Part shown: positions 5,684-9,454 of the stretch, piece after piece
How positions within the stretch are numbered: the stretch's first letter is position 1
How the letters are laid out: each line of letters begins with the position of its first letter
Source of the DNA: JACZQZ01 sp046756945
Lineage (GTDB): Bacteria > Pseudomonadota > Alphaproteobacteria > Rhodospirillales > 2-02-FULL-58-16
DNA: 9,454 nucleotides
Direction of reading: 5' to 3'
Assembly: GCA_046756945.1 (NCBI GenBank)
Contig: JBHHXI010000119.1
Location: 1-9,454 of the forward strand
Notes under the pieces: model-generated
Databases searched by the model: none
What the model saw: only the letters and a program-made list of their open reading frames with translations
What the model was told of the DNA's origin: nothing
Position numbers and translations under genes: made by a program

Positions 5684-6880
5684 ATGACGTTGATGGCCGT
5701 TCTCGGCGGGTTGGCCGCGCTCGAGATGGTGGCCGCCGGTCTTGTGCGTTGGTTGCGCCCGGGCTGCAAGTGGATCATCACGCCCGCCGATGAGCACCCG
5801 CCGATCCCCGCAGATGGCCTTGCCAAGTTCCTCGACCATGGTTGGGACCCGGAACTCGGGTGGGTACGAAAGCCCGGTACGAGTAACCAGGAAGTGGGTG
5901 CCGACGGCCGTGTTGTCGGTTTCCACATCGATGGGCGAGGGGCGCGCCGCAATCCGGGCTTCGAGGACCGGGCGCCGCAAATATTGGTCTATGGCGATTC
6001 CTATGCGTTCTGCCGTCAGGTCAATGACGATGAGACCTGGCCCCATGAGCTGTCGCGCCGGCTTGGCGTCAACGTCGCCAATTTCGGCGTCGGCAATTAC
6101 GGATTGGACCAAGCCCTGCTGCGGCTCGAGCGGGAATTCGACCGGCACCCGGCGCCACTGATCCTCATGGGCGTGGTGCCGGAAACCATCGTCAGGGTCA
6201 TGAGCGTGTGGAAGCATTTCAGCGAATACGGCAACAGTTTTGCCTTCAAGCCCCGGTTCGTGCTGGACGACGGCGCCCTCAGGCTGATTCCGAACCCCGC
6301 CGACAGGCCGGAAAAGTTCCAAGCCATTGAGGCCATGCTGCCACGGCTCAAGGCCGAGGACTTCTTCTATGAGCGCAAATTTTCGCGCGACCTGTTGAAG
6401 TTTCCCTTTCTCTGGCATCTTTTCCAGCGCCGCCGGCGCCACTTCCCGTTGCTCATGGCCGCCCTGCACGACCGCTTGTCCGGCGGCGGCAACGAGCGCG
6501 CCTTCACCGTCGTGATGGAACAGAACATCGCGCTCGCCGCCGAGCTATACCGGGAGGCCGAACCGCTCGACCTCATGAGCGCGATCGGCCGCCGTTTCGC
6601 CGGCTTCGCGCACGGCAAGGGCACGAAACCGGTGCTGGTCCTGCTGCCCCAGTTGATGGACCTGAAGCGCATCCTCCTGGGCGATCATTACTATCGGTCG
6701 CTCGTAGACAGGCTGAAGGACAGGATGACCGTGGTCGATCTGGCCCCCGCCCTGCTCGATAGCGGGGCCCCGTCGGAGCTCTACATTAACGACAAATACG
6801 GCAGCCATCTGTCGGCCGCGGGCAACGCGCTGGTCGCCGACGTCCTCGCGGGCATCTGCCGACGCCTTGCCGCGGCGTGA
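5684..6880 (+). CDS. Membrane-anchored SGNH/GDSL hydrolase-like protein
   Basis: A 398-residue protein with one N-terminal hydrophobic segment (about residues 2-20) followed by a soluble SGNH-type domain. Block I is YGDSYAF (GDS at 104-106, Ser106 as nucleophile), followed by a Gly/Asn-rich block in NFGVGNYGLDQ. The C-terminal block is DKYGSHLSAAGN with Asp370 and His375. The Asp-to-His distance is longer than the common DxxH, although HLS..GN matches SGNH proteins of polysaccharide clusters. Such proteins add or remove acetyl or other acyl groups on glycans; with the N-terminal helix it would sit on the inner membrane facing the periplasm. ATG 5684 is preferred because AAGGA at 5674-5678 is 5 bases upstream; ATG 5678, two codons earlier, would sit within that site. 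The gap from the kinase gene is only 15 bases. Acyl specificity and direction (transferase or esterase) cannot be told. Confidence 0.78.
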   Translation: MTLMAVLGGLAALEMVAAGLVRWLRPGCKWIITPADEHPPIPADGLAKFLDHGWDPELGWVRKPGTSNQEVGADGRVVGFHIDGRGARRNPGFEDRAPQILVYGDSYAFCRQVNDDETWPHELSRRLGVNVANFGVGNYGLDQALLRLEREFDRHPAPLILMGVVPETIVRVMSVWKHFSEYGNSFAFKPRFVLDDGALRLIPNPADRPEKFQAIEAMLPRLKAEDFFYERKFSRDLLKFPFLWHLFQRRRRHFPLLMAALHDRLSGGGNERAFTVVMEQNIALAAELYREAEPLDLMSAIGRRFAGFAHGKGTKPVLVLLPQLMDLKRILLGDHYYRSLVDRLKDRMTVVDLAPALLDSGAPSELYINDKYGSHLSAAGNALVADVLAGICRRLAAA

Positions 6881-6892
6881 AGGCGCTTCGCG

Positions 6893-7702
6893 GTGAAACT
6901 GGCCGTTTCCAACATTGGGCTTACCCCTTACGACCATCTGGACCAACTGCGCCGTCTGCCTGATTTCGGGCTGCACGGCCTTGAGGTGGCGCCGAGCCGC
7001 GTGTGGCGCGACACTTGGCACGGGCTGAAGCCCGCCGACGTCGCGGCTTATGGGCGCGCCGTCACCGACGCCGGGCTTCGCGTGGTCGGGCTGCACGCGC
7101 TGCTTTTCGACCACCCTGACCTGGGACTATTCCGCGACGCCGAAACCCGCGCGCGAACCCTGGAATTTCTGGTGCACCTGTCGGGACTGTGCCGCGACCT
7201 TGGTGGGCGGACCCTGATCTATGGCGGCGGGCGGCGGCGCGGCGATCTCGCCCCGGACGACGCCTTCGCCGAGGCCGTCGAATTCTGCGGCACCCTTTGC
7301 GCCCGCATCGCCGATCACGGCACCTCCTTCTGTTTCGAGCCGCTCGGCCCGGAGGATTCCGATTTCATCAATTCGGCCTTTGACGCCCTGTACGTGGTGG
7401 AAGCGGTGAATCACCCCGCCCTGCGCATGCAGCTGGACGCCAAGGCACTGGTGGCCAACGGGGAAGCCACGTTCAAGCCTTTCCGGGCCGCCGCGCCGTA
7501 TTTGGCCCATTTCCACGCCAACGAGCCGGGCCTTGGCCTGCTTGGCGCCACCGGCACGGTGGACCACGAGGCGCTGGGCGGATTCTTGCGTGACATCGGC
7601 TACGAGGGATTCGTCTCAATCGAGCAACGCATGCTCAACGAGAAGGATCCCCTTTCCGACGTGGCAAAAAGCGCAGCGGTTCTGTGCCGCTGTTATCTTT
7701 AG
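6893..7702 (+). CDS. Sugar phosphate isomerase/epimerase-like TIM-barrel protein (xylose isomerase-like)
   Basis: A 269-residue protein of the xylose isomerase-like / AP endonuclease 2 TIM-barrel superfamily. It begins directly with the first strand (MKLAVSNIGL) and carries a typical set of metal-ligand candidates: Glu149 in CFEPLGPE, Asp182 in MQLDAKAL, His208 in HFHANEPG and Glu244 in SIEQRM. Length is normal. No signal peptide is present, so it is cytoplasmic. Family members isomerise or epimerise sugars and related polyols, and in a glycan cluster one would expect it to make an unusual precursor or remodel a sugar; the actual substrate is not readable. The GTG start lies 12 bases after the SGNH stop with GAAGG just upstream at 6879-6883. 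It is in a continuous run with the genes on both sides. Confidence 0.85.
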   Translation: MKLAVSNIGLTPYDHLDQLRRLPDFGLHGLEVAPSRVWRDTWHGLKPADVAAYGRAVTDAGLRVVGLHALLFDHPDLGLFRDAETRARTLEFLVHLSGLCRDLGGRTLIYGGGRRRGDLAPDDAFAEAVEFCGTLCARIADHGTSFCFEPLGPEDSDFINSAFDALYVVEAVNHPALRMQLDAKALVANGEATFKPFRAAAPYLAHFHANEPGLGLLGATGTVDHEALGGFLRDIGYEGFVSIEQRMLNEKDPLSDVAKSAAVLCRCYL

Positions 7703-7755
7703 CGTCACCGCCGGCTGGCGCTTGGCGGCGGCGACCGGCTCCAGAAGCCATATCC

Positions 7756-8685
7756 ATGAAACAGCGTATCCTCAACGCGCTTGACCGGCCCTTCCCGGGT
7801 GCCGTGGTTCGCCACCTATTCGGCTTCCTGCGCCACCAGCCGAAGGTCTTGGGCCTGACCAATCCCCTTTATGTCTCCCATTATTTTGTCGAGCGAGACG
7901 GCTGCCGGTACCTGGCGGCGGGCGACACCTATCTGGCTCTTCAGTCCCTGGCGTCACAAATTGTCAAGCTGGACCCGCGCGTCTTCGAGCCGGAAATCGC
8001 TTTTCTGATCAGAACCCTGGTCCGACCCGACGATATCGTTGTGGACGTCGGCGCCAATGTGGGGGTGCATACGGTTGCCTTCGCCCGCGCCGCACACCGG
8101 GGCCATGTCTACGCTTTCGAGCCGGTCGGCGAGATGGCCGAGCGCCTGTCCCTCAATTGTTCGCTCAACGGTCTGGACAATGTGACCGTCATGAATTTCG
8201 CACTCGGCGAAGAGGCTGGCGAGGTAGAAATGAACGTCAATGTTGCCGGTGCGGGGATGGAGGGGACCAGCTCCTTCATCGATTCGGTACATGTCCAAAA
8301 ACATCCGCATAATTACCGGCCGCGCAAAATCCGGGTCCGCCGGCTCGACGACGTGATGGCGCAGATCAAAACCAAAGGGCGGATTGGCTTTATCAAGATC
8401 GACACCGAGGGCTTCGAGCCCATGATCTTGCGGGGCGGCCTGAAGACGATTCAACAGCACCGCCCGGCGATGATCATCGAGGCCCACAGTGTCCGGCTGG
8501 CAAAGGCGGGATTTTCCTTCCAGTGGTATTTGAAGACCTTCCCCGACTATCACACCTTGATTGCCTATTCGACCTCTCCGGCAAACCCCTATCTGAGGCT
8601 TGAACCGCTGGGCGACGAGCCGCCGGAGATTGCCGTCAATCTCTTGCTCCTACCGCGGACACCAAGCTGGGAGCCGACGGCCTGA
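7756..8685 (+). CDS. FkbM family SAM-dependent methyltransferase
   Basis: A 309-residue protein with the FkbM methyltransferase domain. SAM motif I is VVDVGANVGVHT (about residues 95-106), the ribose-binding acidic residue is Glu122 in AFEP, and the family's post-motif FIKIDTEGFEPMILRGG starts near residue 213 (Asp216, Glu218, Glu221). FkbM enzymes O-methylate sugars or other hydroxyls and are common at the ends of surface-glycan clusters, where they methylate a sugar or decorating group. No membrane segment is seen. ATG 7756 is chosen as start, 53 bases after the previous stop. The frame stays open back to a GTG at 7684 inside the upstream gene, which would add 24 Ala/Pro/Arg-rich residues with no Shine-Dalgarno sequence and no sign of conservation. 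The AGAAG before 7756 is weak, so the start is less certain than the family. It is the last gene of the co-directional run before a hairpin. Confidence 0.87.
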   Translation: MKQRILNALDRPFPGAVVRHLFGFLRHQPKVLGLTNPLYVSHYFVERDGCRYLAAGDTYLALQSLASQIVKLDPRVFEPEIAFLIRTLVRPDDIVVDVGANVGVHTVAFARAAHRGHVYAFEPVGEMAERLSLNCSLNGLDNVTVMNFALGEEAGEVEMNVNVAGAGMEGTSSFIDSVHVQKHPHNYRPRKIRVRRLDDVMAQIKTKGRIGFIKIDTEGFEPMILRGGLKTIQQHRPAMIIEAHSVRLAKAGFSFQWYLKTFPDYHTLIAYSTSPANPYLRLEPLGDEPPEIAVNLLLLPRTPSWEPTA

Positions 8686-8695
8686 CAGGCCGTCG
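8675..8695 (+). terminator. GC-rich perfect inverted repeat over the FkbM stop codon, possible terminator
   Basis: CGACGGCC and GGCCGTCG form an 8-bp perfect stem with the 5-base loop TGACA, which contains the FkbM TGA stop. As a DNA palindrome the arms extend to 10 bp around a central A. There is no T-run afterwards, so it is not a canonical intrinsic terminator; it may protect the mRNA 3' end, cause pausing, or be a binding site. Its position at the end of the long co-directional run fits an operon end. Confidence 0.4.
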
Positions 8696-8837
8696 CGGCT
8701 GATACCCGATCATGAGCGCGACGTTACGGCGCCGGTAGCTGATTGGAAGGACCGCCGCCGAGGTCATGCGCGTTGCCACGCTATGGGAGCTGGATATCCC
8801 ACGGGGATGCATAGAACAGGCTGTGCACCTGTGCTCG

Positions 8838-8843
8838 AAGGAG
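8838..8843 (+). promoter_or_regulatory. Shine-Dalgarno sequence for the 51-residue ORF
   Basis: AAGGAG lies 3 bases before the ATG at 8847. It is the strongest anti-SD match in this part of the window, although the spacing is short. It favours 8847 over the in-frame ATG at 8766, which has no comparable site. Confidence 0.5.
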
Positions 8844-8846
8844 AAC

Positions 8847-9002
8847 ATGAAGAGCAAACTTGCAGAGGCGGAGGTTGAGGCCACGCGACGCGTCCGCTTC
8901 GAGAAGACCAAAATCGACTTCACCCATGGCCAGATGGATTACATGCGGCGCAAGTCGCAGCGGGGGCGCTATACGGATTTCGGCTATGCGCTCAAGCCAT
9001 AG
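8847..9002 (+). CDS. Small basic protein of unknown function (51 aa)
   Basis: A 51-residue, strongly basic, Cys-free protein without a membrane segment or signal peptide. I do not recognise the family. The N-terminal half looks helical and charged (AEAEVEATRRVRFEKTK). The C-terminal half, with DFTHGQMDYMRRK and RYTDFGYALKP, is aromatic and basic. The start is supported by AAGGAG at 8838-8843. An in-frame ATG at 8766 would give 78 residues but lacks a Shine-Dalgarno sequence, and the added part reads like non-coding sequence with scattered Cys. It lies downstream of the hairpin that seems to end the cluster, so it is probably expressed separately. G/C-rich third positions in the second half support a real gene. 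A nucleic-acid-binding or ribosome-associated role would be only a guess from the charge. Confidence 0.55.
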   Translation: MKSKLAEAEVEATRRVRFEKTKIDFTHGQMDYMRRKSQRGRYTDFGYALKP

Positions 9003-9062
9003 GTCCCCGAGCCGCGGGCGTGGGGAAGCCGCCGGTGGCCCGGAGGCGGAGGCGAGGCCCGG

Positions 9063-9454
9063 ATGATGGCCGTTGGGGCCGTGGTGCTGGTTTTCGCCGC
9101 CTCCCTTGGGGCCGGCGCGGTGGTCCTCGCCGCCGTCGGCGTGCTCGGGGATTCGCGCCGCGGCGAGGCGGTGGCGTGGAGCTTCGCCGCCGGCTTCGGG
9201 GTGATCGGCTGGCTGGTTTTCTTTCCCGCCGCGCTCGGCCACATCGCGTGGGCCGAGTTGTTGGTCCTGTGCCTGGTGGCGGCGGCCGGCATGATCCTTC
9301 TGCGCCCTGCCTTCGCCGGAGCGAAGCCCCGGCTTCGCGCAGGCAGGCGCGCCGCGCCCGGCCCCCGGCCGTCGCCATCCCCCGATTGGATCGGGCGCAC
9401 CCTGCTGTGCGCCATCGCCGTGGCCCTCGTCTTCGACGTGCTGGAAGGGGTGTC
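9063..9454 (+). CDS. Multi-spanning membrane protein, N-terminal part (runs off the window)
   Basis: The first 130 codons of an ORF still open at the window end. It encodes very hydrophobic Ala/Val/Leu-rich segments at about residues 4-28, 39-58, 64-80 and 111-126, so at least four membrane spans are likely. A Pro/Arg-rich loop at about 81-108 separates the third and fourth. The shape resembles the beginning of GT-C-type glycosyltransferases or other large inner-membrane polysaccharide enzymes, but no catalytic motif is inside the visible part, so this is only a suggestion. Two adjacent ATGs (9063, 9066) could start it; GGAGGCGAGG at 9048-9057 is a suitable ribosome binding site. It follows the 51-residue ORF by 60 bases in the same direction. 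A palindromic repeat at 9306-9347 lies within the coding sequence and encodes part of the loop. Confidence 0.65.
   Translation, partial: MMAVGAVVLVFAASLGAGAVVLAAVGVLGDSRRGEAVAWSFAAGFGVIGWLVFFPAALGHIAWAELLVLCLVAAAGMILLRPAFAGAKPRLRAGRRAAPGPRPSPSPDWIGRTLLCAIAVALVFDVLEGV
9306..9347 (+). repeat. REP-like palindromic element inside the membrane-protein gene
   Basis: Outer arms CCTGCC (9306-9311) and GGCAGG (9342-9347) enclose an inner perfect inverted repeat, GCGAAGCC/GGCTTCGC (9321-9328 and 9331-9338). A further CTTCGC at 9311-9316 can pair with the same GCGAAG, so two mutually exclusive hairpins are possible. The nested-palindrome layout is like the small REP/RPE-type repeats scattered in alphaproteobacterial genomes. 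Here it is read through in frame in a hydrophilic loop between predicted membrane spans. Membership of a repeat family cannot be shown from one copy. Confidence 0.45.

Noticed and set aside
4718..6469. A 583-codon open frame on the minus strand, and other long minus-strand frames (4045-5205, 2581-3207, 3304-4020)
   Set aside because: They lie opposite well-supported genes with clear catalytic motifs, have low-complexity composition typical of the complement of GC-rich coding DNA, and show no recognisable domain.
7684..7755. GTG 7684 as the FkbM start
   Set aside because: It lies inside the upstream gene without a Shine-Dalgarno sequence and adds an unconserved-looking Ala/Pro/Arg stretch; ATG 7756 gives a usual N terminus.
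8696..8837. Promoter for the small ORF and the membrane protein downstream of the hairpin
   Set aside because: Only weak -35/-10-like words are present, and GC-rich alphaproteobacterial promoters cannot be called from these with confidence.
8766..8846. ATG 8766 as the start of the small basic protein (78 residues)
   Set aside because: No ribosome binding site upstream; AAGGAG before ATG 8847 is much better.
1..9454. tRNA, rRNA, CRISPR arrays, insertion sequences, attachment sites
   Set aside because: No cloverleaf, rRNA-like stretch, regularly spaced repeats, transposase motifs or terminal inverted repeats of IS type were seen.

Overview
The window is a GC-rich (roughly 63-65% by eye) stretch in which every supported gene lies on the + strand with short gaps or overlaps. 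Base composition, frequent GTG starts and protein style suggest an alphaproteobacterium, perhaps Rhodospirillales. That assignment is inference; no rRNA, tRNA or taxonomic marker gene is present. The content is that of a surface-polysaccharide (capsule, EPS or LPS) biosynthesis and decoration cluster.

Layout: (1) 2-130, the last 42 codons of a sugar/choline-phosphate-type nucleotidyltransferase that starts outside the window. (2) 160-1074, a PAPS-type sulfotransferase. (3) 1126-2883, a full-length MsbA/PglK-like ABC exporter with fused membrane and ATPase domains. (4) 2987-3337, the C-terminal half only of a second nucleotidyltransferase, paralogous to gene 1. (5) 3334-5112, a sulfatase/alkaline-phosphatase-superfamily protein with Thr where FGly sulfatases have Cys or Ser. 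(6) 5168-5668, a divergent CysC-like kinase. (7) 5684-6880, a membrane-anchored SGNH/GDSL protein. (8) 6893-7702, a xylose-isomerase-like TIM-barrel protein. (9) 7756-8685, an FkbM methyltransferase. A GC-rich hairpin sits on the FkbM stop codon. Beyond it lie a 51-residue basic orphan (8847-9002) and the start of a multi-spanning membrane protein (9063 to the window end) that carries a REP-like palindrome in its coding sequence.

Working together (inference): the ABC protein could flip or export a lipid-linked glycan or glycan precursor. The kinase could make PAPS or a PAPS-like 3'-phosphonucleotide for the sulfotransferase-like enzyme. The sulfatase-like, SGNH and FkbM proteins would add, move or trim phospho/sulfo, acyl and methyl groups. 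The ordinary reading is a sulfated glycan. The rival reading is a phosphoramidate-like decoration: a LicC-type cytidylyltransferase next to a CysC-like kinase with an altered substrate loop echoes the Campylobacter MeOPN enzymes Cj1416/Cj1415.

The most unusual structural signal is translational. Three gaps are each spanned by a tiny ORF (10, 17 and 20 codons) that starts on or right after the upstream stop and ends on, or one base before, the downstream start. Two of the downstream genes have no visible Shine-Dalgarno sequence.
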